Below are positions 13,569 through 20,456 of a stretch of 21,187 bases of DNA, in pieces; positions within the stretch are counted from its first letter, which is position 1; each line of letters starts with the position of its first letter. Below the pieces are notes generated by a model. It was not told the DNA's origin, searched no databases, and saw only the letters and a list, made by a program, of their open reading frames with translations. This DNA is from CALAED01 sp937891035 (GTDB lineage: Bacteria > Actinomycetota > Actinomycetes > Streptosporangiales > Streptosporangiaceae): assembly GCA_035642125.1 (NCBI GenBank), contig DASQSZ010000473.1, positions 1 through 21,187 on the forward strand, read 5' to 3'. The translations under genes and the position numbers were made by a program.

Positions 13569-14732
13569 GTGAGCCTGCGCGCCGGACTGGTCGGTCTTGG
13601 CGCGATGGGTCGTCATCATGCCCGGATCTTGTCCGAGCTGGACGGGGTGGACTTCGTCGGTGTGGTCGAACCCGAAGGGGAGCCCGGCCGGGCGGCTCGG
13701 GGAGTTCCGGTGCTGCGAGAGCTGCCGGAGCTGGTGGCGCTCGGGATCGATTACGCGGTGGTGGCCTGCCCGACCGCGCTGCATGAGGAGATCGGGCTGC
13801 AGCTGGCCGACGAGGGGATCTGCGCGCTGATCGAAAAGCCGCTCGCGCACTCGGTTCCGGCGGCGGCCCGGTTAGTTGCGGCGTTCGAGGGGGCCGGCCT
13901 GGTGGCGGGCGTCGGTCACATCGAGCGGTACAACCCTGCGCTGCAGAGCCTGCGCGGCAGGCTGGAGGCGGGTGCGCTGGGTGAGGTGTTCCAGGTGGTG
14001 ACCCGCCGCCAGGGTCCGTTCCCGCATCGCGTCAGCGACGTCGGCGTGGTCAAGGATCTGGCGACGCACGACATCGATCTGACCGGGTGGGTGACCGGGC
14101 AGGAGTACGCCTCGGTGTCGGCCAGGACGGTCTCCAAGAGCGGGCGGTTGCACGAGGACATGGTCGCGGTCGTCGGTCAGCTGGCGGATGGCACGATGGT
14201 CAATCATCTGGTGAACTGGCTGAGCCCGCTCAAAGAGCGGTCCACGGTGGTCACCGGCGAGCGGGGCTGTTTCGTCGCCGACACCCTCACCGCCGATCTC
14301 ACCTTTTACGCCAACGGCGCGCGGGATACCGAGTGGGAGGCGTTGCGCGCGTTCCGCGGGGTGTCGGAGGGTGACATGATCCGTTACGCCATTCCCAAGC
14401 GCGAGCCGCTCCTCGTCGAGCACGAACGCTTCCGCGACGCGGTACGCGGGAGCGGCACGGGCGCGAGCGCGAGCGCGAGCGGCGGTTCGGGCGCGAGCGG
14501 CGGTTCGGGCGCGAGCGGGGACGGGGACGGGGACAGGTACGGGTACGGGGACGGGGACGGGGGAATCGTGCCGCTCCGGCAGGGCCTGCGTACCGTCGAG
14601 GTCTCGCTCATCGTGCTCGAATCCGCCGAACGAGGTGTGACGATGGAGGTACGACCGCCCCGAGAGGGGCGCGGGCCTGGCGAGCACGTCGGGCATTGCG
14701 GACACGGCGAAGGAGTCGTCCATGTCGGCTGA
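13569..14732 (+). CDS. Gfo/Idh/MocA family NAD(P)-dependent sugar-nucleotide dehydrogenase, probably UDP-GlcNAc(A) 3-dehydrogenase-like
   Basis: Likely oxidises a hydroxyl (C3) of a UDP-HexNAc-type sugar nucleotide. It has 387 residues. The Rossmann motif is GLGAMG (9-14), with E89-K90-P91 of the family EKP motif, GHIERYNPA (116-124), and the catalytic-region THDIDL (166-171, His167). A low-complexity insert (residues 299-332) lies just before the C-terminal IVPLRQGLRTVEVSLIVLES block, and a Gly/Arg-rich tail follows. GTG 13569 (or GTG 13566) is chosen because the fold begins there. The strong AAGGAGA lies 38 nt upstream, and the GTG overlaps the stop of a mini-frame (13540-13572), so either translational coupling or an early frameshift is possible. 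The 3' end overlaps the next gene by 11 bp. With the aminotransferase and acetyltransferase nearby it suggests a WbpB-like role; the exact substrate is inferred. Confidence 0.82.
   Translation: MSLRAGLVGLGAMGRHHARILSELDGVDFVGVVEPEGEPGRAARGVPVLRELPELVALGIDYAVVACPTALHEEIGLQLADEGICALIEKPLAHSVPAAARLVAAFEGAGLVAGVGHIERYNPALQSLRGRLEAGALGEVFQVVTRRQGPFPHRVSDVGVVKDLATHDIDLTGWVTGQEYASVSARTVSKSGRLHEDMVAVVGQLADGTMVNHLVNWLSPLKERSTVVTGERGCFVADTLTADLTFYANGARDTEWEALRAFRGVSEGDMIRYAIPKREPLLVEHERFRDAVRGSGTGASASASGGSGASGGSGASGDGDGDRYGYGDGDGGIVPLRQGLRTVEVSLIVLESAERGVTMEVRPPREGRGPGEHVGHCGHGEGVVHVG
14463..14564 (+). repeat. In-frame low-complexity tandem repeat inside the dehydrogenase
   Basis: Three copies of GCGAGC (14463-14480), two perfect 18-bp copies beginning GGCGGTTCGGGC (14481-14498, 14499-14516), then eight units of a GGGGAC-like hexamer (14517-14564, with AGGTAC and GGGTAC variants). 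All units are multiples of 3, so the reading frame is kept, giving Ala-Ser, Gly-Gly-Ser-Gly-Ala-Ser and Gly-Asp/Gly-Tyr repeats over 34 residues. Confidence 0.92.
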
Positions 14733-16320
14733 GGGCGGCCCGTCCCGTCCCCCGGCTCCTGCCGGGACGCGCGGGCGGATCGTCATGCTCGTCGACAACG
14801 GGGTGGACGGCGACTCTCGCGTGCAGAAGACGGCCCGCTCAGCCGCCGCGGCCGGCTGGGACGTCGTCCTCATCGGCAGGTCGCCCGACAACAGGCGGCA
14901 GACCCGGTCGCTGGGTGAGGCCGAGGTCTGGTTGATCCCCGTCCCCGGGCCACTGCGGCAGCCGCGCCACGAATATCGCCGCGCCCCGCTGCGCAGCCCG
15001 CTGGCCTACCCGTCCGGCCCGCTCGCCGCCTATCGCAAGCAGCGGGTCAAGGCGTGGCGGACCGACCTGTACATGCGCGACGTCGCGATCAGACTCGCCG
15101 CCGGGCGGGGTGGCCGCCGGCCCGGACCGCGGGTGCTCATCAGGCGCGCCCGGCTGATCCCGCTCCGGCTCATCGCCAAGCTGCTGGGCAGGTGGGTGAT
15201 GGCGCGGGCGCGGCGAACCGATGCCCTGCGCCGCCGCCGGACCCGGCTGGACGCTCGACTTGATCGGCTCACCACGCGGTTGTGGCGTTCGGTGCTCGGC
15301 GTTCGGTGCTGGCGCAGGCTCGACCCGCATCTATGGGACTGGGAGCTGGCGTACGGCAAGGTCATCGACGAGTTGGCGCCCGACCTGATCCACGCCAACG
15401 ACTTCCGCATGCTCGGCGTTGGCGCGCGCGCCGCCCTGCGCGCCCGCGTCCGGGGACGTCCCGTCAAGCTGGTCTGGGACGCGCACGAGTTCCTGCCCGG
15501 CATCAAGCCCTGGAGCGACAATCCCCGCTGGCACCCGGCCCAGTGCGCCTACGAGCGGGAGTACGCGCCGTACGCCGACGCGGTGATCACGGTGTCGGAG
15601 ACGCTCGCCGATCTCCTCGTGAAAGAACACGGGCTGCCGGTACGCCCCGCCGTGGTGTTGAACACCCCTGAGACGGCGCGGCGGAGCGACCGTGAGCCGC
15701 CCGGCCTGCGCGCGCTGTGCGGCGTCGGCCCCGACGATCCGCTCGTGGTCTACAGCGGAGCGGCGATCGCGCAACGCGGTCTGGACGTCATGATCAAGGC
15801 TTTGCCGCGGCTCGACGGAGTGCACGCCGCTCTCATCGTCGCCCGCCCGGCCGCTCCGTACGTCAGGGAGCTGTTGGCCCTCGCCGCCGAGCTTGGCGTC
15901 GGCGACCGGGTGCACGCGCTGCCGTACGTACCACACGACCAGGTCGTGCCCTTCCTGTCCGCGGCCGACGCCGGAGTGATCCCGATCCATCACTGGCCCA
16001 ACCACGAGATCGCGTTGATCACCAAGTTCTTCGAGTACTCCCATGCCCGGCTGCCGATCGTGGTCAGCGACGTGGAGACGATGGCCGAGGTCACCAGGTC
16101 GACCGGCCAGGGCGAGGTCTTCACGGCCGAGGACGTGGACGACTATGTACGGGCGGTCCAGGCCGTGCTGGCCGACCCCAAGCGGTATCGCGCCGCCTAC
16201 GACGCGCCCGGGCTCCTGGAGCGCTGGACCTGGGAGGCCCAGGCCGAAACGCTCGACCAGATCTACGGCCGCCTGCTGCGGGGTGGCCCCGCCCGGGCGC
16301 CGGAGCGGACGGCGACATGA
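14722..16320 (+). CDS. Glycosyltransferase, GT-B fold (GT4-like)
   Basis: Transfers a sugar from a nucleotide sugar to a glycan or lipid-linked acceptor at the cytoplasmic membrane face. It has 532 residues. The N-terminal Rossmann domain starts with IVMLVDNGVDGDSRVQKTA (20-38) and resumes at DLIHANDFRMLG (221-232) and LVWDAHEFLPG (250-260). The C-terminal domain has VVYSGAAIAQRGLDVMIKAL (342-361), LPYVPHDQVVPFLSAADAGVIP (400-421) and KFFEYSHARLPIVVSD (435-450), the usual nucleotide-sugar-binding element. Residues about 105-200 are an unusually Arg-rich insert, possibly for membrane or acceptor contact. The ATG has AAGGAG (14710-14715) at 6 nt, overlaps the dehydrogenase end by 11 bp, and its stop overlaps the next gene by 4 bp. 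Donor and acceptor are unknown. Confidence 0.85.
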   Translation: MSAEGGPSRPPAPAGTRGRIVMLVDNGVDGDSRVQKTARSAAAAGWDVVLIGRSPDNRRQTRSLGEAEVWLIPVPGPLRQPRHEYRRAPLRSPLAYPSGPLAAYRKQRVKAWRTDLYMRDVAIRLAAGRGGRRPGPRVLIRRARLIPLRLIAKLLGRWVMARARRTDALRRRRTRLDARLDRLTTRLWRSVLGVRCWRRLDPHLWDWELAYGKVIDELAPDLIHANDFRMLGVGARAALRARVRGRPVKLVWDAHEFLPGIKPWSDNPRWHPAQCAYEREYAPYADAVITVSETLADLLVKEHGLPVRPAVVLNTPETARRSDREPPGLRALCGVGPDDPLVVYSGAAIAQRGLDVMIKALPRLDGVHAALIVARPAAPYVRELLALAAELGVGDRVHALPYVPHDQVVPFLSAADAGVIPIHHWPNHEIALITKFFEYSHARLPIVVSDVETMAEVTRSTGQGEVFTAEDVDDYVRAVQAVLADPKRYRAAYDAPGLLERWTWEAQAETLDQIYGRLLRGGPARAPERTAT

Positions 16321-17999
16321 CGACGCGGACCGGCGTGCCCGACGTCAGCGTGATCGTCGCGGTGTACAACACGATGCCGTACCTCACCACCTGCCTTACG
16401 TCGCTCGTGGAGCAGAGCATCGGCCGGGACCGCATGGAGATCATCGCGGTGGACGACGGCTCCACCGACGGCAGCGGCAAGGAGCTCGACCGGTTCGCCG
16501 AGCGGTATCCGCAGACCGTCCGGGTGATCCACCAGGCCAACTCCGGAGGGCCGGCGGGTCCGAGCAACCGGGCACTGGACGCGGCGACCGGCCGGTACGT
16601 CTACTTCGTCGGCGCCGACGACCATCTCGGCGCCCAGGCGTTGGAACGACTGGTCAACGCCGCCGACCAGTGGGGTTCTGACGTGGTGGCGGGCAAGATG
16701 GCCGGCACCAACGGCCGCGGAGTCCATCAGGGTCTGTACAAGGCCACCGAGCCCGACATCGACCTCTTCGACTCGGCCCTGCCCTGGGCGCTGAACAACT
16801 GCAAGCTCTTCCGGCGCGAACTGATCGAACGGCATGGCATCCGCTATCCGGAGGACATGCCCGTCGGCAGCGATCAGCCGTTCACCTTCGCCGCCTGCCT
16901 GCACGCGAGCAAGATCTCGGTGCTCGCCGACTACACGTGCTACTACGCCGTCCGCCGCGAGAACGCCGGCAACATCACCTACCAGACGACCTATGCCGCC
17001 CGGCTCGACTGCGCGGCGAAGCTGATCGAATTCAAGGCCGCCCGCCTCGAGCCCGGGCCACGACGCGACAAGATCCTGCGGGTCCACTTCTCGTGGGAGC
17101 TGGCAAGCCTGCTCCGGCCGGAGTTCCTCGACCTCGACCGCGACGCCCAGGAGTCCATCTGCAGGGGCATCGGCCGCCTGGCCGACGCCTACCTCACCGA
17201 TCCCATCCGCGACACGCTGGACACCGGTCGGCTGGTCCGTCTCTCGCTGGCGCGGCTCGGGGCGGTGTCGACCCTGTGCGCGGTGATCGGCGACGACGCC
17301 GCCGGCGTCGTCCCGCCCGTCGTCCTGGAGGCCGGCCGGGCATTCGCCGGCTACCCGGGATTTCGCACCCCGCGGGCAGCGGTCCCCGACGACTGCTACC
17401 AGGTCGGCGCCGACCTCTCCGAGCTCCTCGCCGCGGGACTCGCGACCTCATCCGTCCGCTGGGGTGTCGATGCCGAAGGACGACCGGCCCTGTCCATCTC
17501 CGCGCGGGCGGCGCTGGTCGGCCCGTCGGCGATCGACCCGGCCGTCGTCAAGGTGGCGGTCGCCCCGGTGACCGGCGCCACGAGGGTGCCCGGCCCCCGG
17601 CGGCGGCCCGCGGACGGCCCCGCACCGGCGGAACGGGAGACGGCGCACGTCACCCTGACGGCGTCCGCGGACGGCGTGGGCACCGACCTCGACGTCCTGA
17701 TCCCGGTGCGCCGGCTGGTGACCGCCGACGGCGGGCGGCCGCGTCGGCTGGCGGTACGTCTGGAGGTGGACCTGCTAGGGACGGCGACGCATGAGATCCC
17801 GTTCCCCACCGGCGGCGGTCCCGTCTCCCCGCTGCGGCATCGGCACCGGAGCAGGTTCTATGTGGTCAGCGTGACCGCGGACGACCGAGACCGGCTGCTG
17901 ATCGCGGTGCGTCCGGTCCGGCCGGTCCGCGTCGTCGGGCGGCGGCTGCGCCGCCCGATCGCTCGTGTCTGGCGGAGGCTCGGGGGGAGCCGGCGATAA
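16317..17999 (+). CDS. GT2 family glycosyltransferase, TarS/TarP-like with C-terminal beta-rich region
   Basis: A GT-A fold inverting glycosyltransferase of 560 residues. It has VSVIVAVYNTMPYL (10-23), IIAVDDGSTDGS (42-53) and FVGADDHL (97-104, Asp101/Asp102 metal/nucleotide site). NSGGPAGPSN (75-84), KMAGTNGRGVHQGLYKAT, and GIRYPEDMPVGSDQPFTF followed by ISVLADYTCYYAVRRE correspond, from memory of the sequences, to blocks of the staphylococcal wall-teichoic-acid GlcNAc transferases TarS/TarP. After a helical linker (to about residue 350) the last 200 or so residues are beta-rich and end in a basic tail, where TarS has its trimerisation domains. The ATG overlaps the preceding stop (ATGA), so the two glycosyltransferases are coupled. 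It is last in the forward operon. A teichoic-acid acceptor is a hypothesis. Confidence 0.85.
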   Translation: MTTRTGVPDVSVIVAVYNTMPYLTTCLTSLVEQSIGRDRMEIIAVDDGSTDGSGKELDRFAERYPQTVRVIHQANSGGPAGPSNRALDAATGRYVYFVGADDHLGAQALERLVNAADQWGSDVVAGKMAGTNGRGVHQGLYKATEPDIDLFDSALPWALNNCKLFRRELIERHGIRYPEDMPVGSDQPFTFAACLHASKISVLADYTCYYAVRRENAGNITYQTTYAARLDCAAKLIEFKAARLEPGPRRDKILRVHFSWELASLLRPEFLDLDRDAQESICRGIGRLADAYLTDPIRDTLDTGRLVRLSLARLGAVSTLCAVIGDDAAGVVPPVVLEAGRAFAGYPGFRTPRAAVPDDCYQVGADLSELLAAGLATSSVRWGVDAEGRPALSISARAALVGPSAIDPAVVKVAVAPVTGATRVPGPRRRPADGPAPAERETAHVTLTASADGVGTDLDVLIPVRRLVTADGGRPRRLAVRLEVDLLGTATHEIPFPTGGGPVSPLRHRHRSRFYVVSVTADDRDRLLIAVRPVRPVRVVGRRLRRPIARVWRRLGGSRR

Positions 18000-18006
18000 A
18001 GGTCCG

Positions 18007-18051
18007 CCACCCGCGTGGGCGGGAGCCACGCGCCTGGGTGGGGTTCGCCCC
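18007..18051. terminator. Hairpin terminator between convergent operons
   Basis: CCACCCGCGTGG (18007-18018) pairs with CCACGC (18026-18031) and GGGTGG (18036-18041), leaving a 7-nt loop and a 4-nt bulge. An alternative hairpin GGGG-TTCG-CCCC (18040-18051) overlaps its end. It lies 8 nt after the glycosyltransferase stop, in the 138-bp gap between convergent genes, and may serve both strands. There is no T tract, as is common in high-GC actinomycetes. Nothing else is seen in 18052-18137. Confidence 0.6.
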
Positions 18052-18137
18052 GTCTACGGTGCGCTCGGGCACGTGCGGTGCGGTGACCGCCGGCGCCATC
18101 AGGCCGTACGGGCGACCCCGCCGCGGCCTCGATGGGG

Positions 18138-18755
18138 TTAAGCCAACTCGACGAGCCTGGTCTGGCCGTCACCGGAATCCCGGCGCTCGGCATGGCGTGC
18201 GCCGGTTTGGGGGCAGGTCCATATGCCTGGGTGGTCGGGGTGTTCGATGAGGCGGACGCCGGCGCGGCCGACCCAGCCGATCCGTCGTGCGGGGACGCCG
18301 GCGACCAGCGCGAAGTCGGGGACGTGCCTGGTGACCACGGCGCCGGCGGCGACCATGGCCCAGCGGCCGATCCGTACCGGGGCCACGCACACCGACCGGG
18401 CGCCCAGCGACGCGCCCGTGGCGACGCTGACCCCGACCGGCTCCCAGTCACCGCCGCGTTTGAGCCGGCCGTCCGGATCGACCGCCCGCGGATACTGGTC
18501 ATTGGTCAACACCACGGCCGGGCCGACGAACACGCCGTCGCCCAGCTCGGCGGGCTCATAGACCAGCGCGTAGTTCTGCAGTTTGACGTTGTCCCCGATC
18601 CGCACTCCGGCACCGACATAGGCGCCGCGCCCGACCACACATCCCGCGCCGAGCCGGGCCCCCTCCCGGATCTGCGCCAGCTCCCACACCGTGGTGCCCG
18701 CACCCAGCACGGCGGTCTCATCAACCTGCGCCAGCGGCATGACCCGGTAGGTCAC
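18138..18755 (-). CDS. Left-handed beta-helix (hexapeptide) N-acetyltransferase, WbpD/WlbB-like
   Basis: Probably acetylates the 3-amino group of a UDP-3-amino sugar using acetyl-CoA. It has 205 residues. Hexapeptide repeats run from about residue 15 to 145 (VLGAGTTVWELAQI, RLGAGCVVGRGAYVGAGVRIGDNVKLQNYALVYE). The loop TNDQYPRAVDPDG (84-96) and the end GAVVTRHVPDFALVAGVPARRIGWVG (138-163) follow the pattern of WbpD/WlbB/FdtC-type sugar-nucleotide acetyltransferases, and the tail GIWTCPQTGARH also fits that group. GTG at 18755 is chosen because GGGGAAGG precedes it and the GTGA overlap with the upstream glycosyltransferase stop implies coupling; the longer frame to 18827 lies inside that gene. 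Second gene of the reverse operon. Confidence 0.88.
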   Translation of the reverse strand: MTYRVMPLAQVDETAVLGAGTTVWELAQIREGARLGAGCVVGRGAYVGAGVRIGDNVKLQNYALVYEPAELGDGVFVGPAVVLTNDQYPRAVDPDGRLKRGGDWEPVGVSVATGASLGARSVCVAPVRIGRWAMVAAGAVVTRHVPDFALVAGVPARRIGWVGRAGVRLIEHPDHPGIWTCPQTGARHAERRDSGDGQTRLVELA

Positions 18756-20314
18756 CGTCGGGCCTTCCCCTGGGTTTGCCGCAGCAGCAGGCGGTCGAAG
18801 TCGTGCCGTACGACGCTCCAGTCCCACGCCCCCAGCGCGTGATCGGCGGCGGCCTGACCGGTCTTGTGCCAGCTCTCCTCATCCGCCGTCGCGGCGAGGA
18901 TCCGTTCGGCCGCCTCGCGCGGGGACGCGACGACCCAGTCCGCCGGAAACAGCGTGCGCGCGCCGCTGGGCTGCCGGGCGAAGCAGGGCCAGTCCCGCAC
19001 CACCGGCACCGCGCCGCCGGCCGCCCCCTCGACGAGCCCGCAGTGGAAGCTTTCTCTGACCGAGCTGCTGAGGATCACGCCGACGTCCGTGAACGCCGCG
19101 GGCACGTCGTCGACGGGCCCGAGCCGGTGGACCGCCCCGGACGGCTCCAGTTCGCTTAGATCCCGCGCCAGCAGGTCGTGGTAGTGACGGGCGGCGGCGC
19201 TGCTTTCTGGGTCGAAGCCGCCGCCCATGATCAGCAGCCGGTAACGGGGGTCGCGGGAGCGCAGCCGTCGCAGGACGTCCACGGCCCAGCGGGGGTCCTT
19301 CGCGATCTGCCCCATGCCGACGAGGCCCACCGTGAAACGCGCCTCGGGGCGCTTGGGGCGCCGGAAAGCGGCGAGATCCATGGCGTTGGCGATGACCGGC
19401 AGCCGCGGCGCGTTCGCGCCGGTCAGCCGGGGAAGCGCGGCGATCGTCAGATCGCGCATCGGTTCGGAGACGAACACCAGGTCATCGACTCGGGAGAAGT
19501 CCACGCAGTGCGGCCAGTAGGTGTACGTCTCGTATTTGTGCAGGCGGATCACCATCCGCGTCGTACCCGGGTCGATGAGAGTGAGGAACGCGGCCGCGAT
19601 CGTGCACCATTCGACGAAGACGGTGTCCGCCCAGTCCAGGTGGGGGCGCAGCACCCGCTCCACGTCGCGTTCGTAGGCAGGGCGGCCGCCGAGCGCGAAC
19701 TCGATCATGGGCCGGAGGTCCAGCACGCCGGCGATCGCCGCGTCCTCGGCGAGATCGAGGTGGCGCAGCTCGACATTCGGATGCCGCTCATAGTGGGAAA
19801 TGATCAGGGGGAGGAAGTTGGCGTTCCCCCGTGTGACGACGAGCAGGCGCAGCGGTCTTCCCGTGGGCGGGGCGGCCGCCGGCAGCCGCCGGCCTCTTGG
19901 GGCCGCGACGGCGTGCGCCGCGCTGCTGGACCGCAGTGGTCCGAGGTAGCGCGCCGGGTCGGCGTCGAGCGGCGAGGACAGCCGGTCGATGTGGGGAACG
20001 CGATGAAAGGCGAGCCTGGTCGCCTTGATCAGGGAGTCCGCCGCGCGCCCCGCGGCGCCGGCACGGTAGCACTCGTCGGCGCAGGTGAGCTCGGCGGCGT
20101 AGGCGGCGACCAGACCCCGCGGTTCCCGGCCACGCGAAAGCTCCAGCGCGGCCGCTTCAGCCAAGAGGTCGGCCCGCAGGCGACGCCGCCGGGCGAGCCG
20201 ACCGCTCGCGCGCAGAACGGTCGCGGCGGGACCGGTCGAACCCCGGGTCGCGATGCCGGCGGCCACCCGGCGAGCCACGCGCGCCATCCGGCGTTCGGGA
20301 ATCCGAAGTATCAC
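18752..20314 (-). CDS. Glycosyltransferase, GT-B fold, with long N-terminal extension
   Basis: A 520-residue protein. Residues 1-150 are Arg/Ala-rich and mainly helical, with no family I recognise. The GT-B part starts at LRLLVVTRGNANFLPLII (155-172) and continues through IRLHKYETYTYWPH (256-269), LVFVSEPMRDLT (279-290) and VIANAMDLAAF (307-317). The C-terminal Rossmann half has FTVGLVGMGQIAKDPRWAVD (327-346), LLIMGGGFDPES (360-371) and E421-SFHCGLV-E429, a clean EX7E donor-binding motif, followed by GAAGGAVPVV. The GTG start has GGAGA about 5-7 nt upstream on the reverse strand. Its stop overlaps the acetyltransferase start. It probably builds the same surface glycan; donor and acceptor are unknown. 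An ATG ten codons in is an alternative start. Confidence 0.82.
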   Translation of the reverse strand: MILRIPERRMARVARRVAAGIATRGSTGPAATVLRASGRLARRRRLRADLLAEAAALELSRGREPRGLVAAYAAELTCADECYRAGAAGRAADSLIKATRLAFHRVPHIDRLSSPLDADPARYLGPLRSSSAAHAVAAPRGRRLPAAAPPTGRPLRLLVVTRGNANFLPLIISHYERHPNVELRHLDLAEDAAIAGVLDLRPMIEFALGGRPAYERDVERVLRPHLDWADTVFVEWCTIAAAFLTLIDPGTTRMVIRLHKYETYTYWPHCVDFSRVDDLVFVSEPMRDLTIAALPRLTGANAPRLPVIANAMDLAAFRRPKRPEARFTVGLVGMGQIAKDPRWAVDVLRRLRSRDPRYRLLIMGGGFDPESSAAARHYHDLLARDLSELEPSGAVHRLGPVDDVPAAFTDVGVILSSSVRESFHCGLVEGAAGGAVPVVRDWPCFARQPSGARTLFPADWVVASPREAAERILAATADEESWHKTGQAAADHALGAWDWSVVRHDFDRLLLRQTQGKARR

Positions 20315-20456
20315 CTGTCTCCAGACCTGCGGGTCGGGTTCGGATAAATCCCCCGAGCGCGGCTCTTGTTCACCTGGCGCGACATCTTAGTCCCATTACA
20401 TTAATGTGCATCCAGATTTAGAGAGTCATTCGGATTTCGGTGGAGGAGTTCCATCC
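20315..20456. promoter_or_regulatory. Divergent promoter region with perfect palindrome
   Basis: This 142-bp AT-richer gap separates the reverse glycosyltransferase operon from the forward aminotransferase. ACATTAATGT (20398-20407) is a perfect 10-bp palindrome. TACATT (20397-20402) is a possible forward -10 overlapping it, and TAAGAT read on the reverse strand (20388-20383) is a possible reverse -10 whose -35 would fall at about 20406-20411. A factor bound at the palindrome could therefore act on both units. The -35 boxes are not clear. Confidence 0.5.

Noticed and set aside
14463..14564. Repeat array considered as CRISPR-like
   Set aside because: Units are contiguous 6- and 18-bp simple repeats with no spacers and lie in frame inside a coding gene.
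15717..16316. 200-codon upstream extension of the GT2 frame
   Set aside because: It overlaps the GT4-like gene's conserved C-terminal domain; the GT2 fold begins at the ATG 16317 that overlaps the preceding stop.
19178..20347. 389-codon forward frame opposite the reverse glycosyltransferase
   Set aside because: Composition is shadow-like, and the reverse strand carries a full GT-B protein with an EX7E motif and coupled downstream gene.
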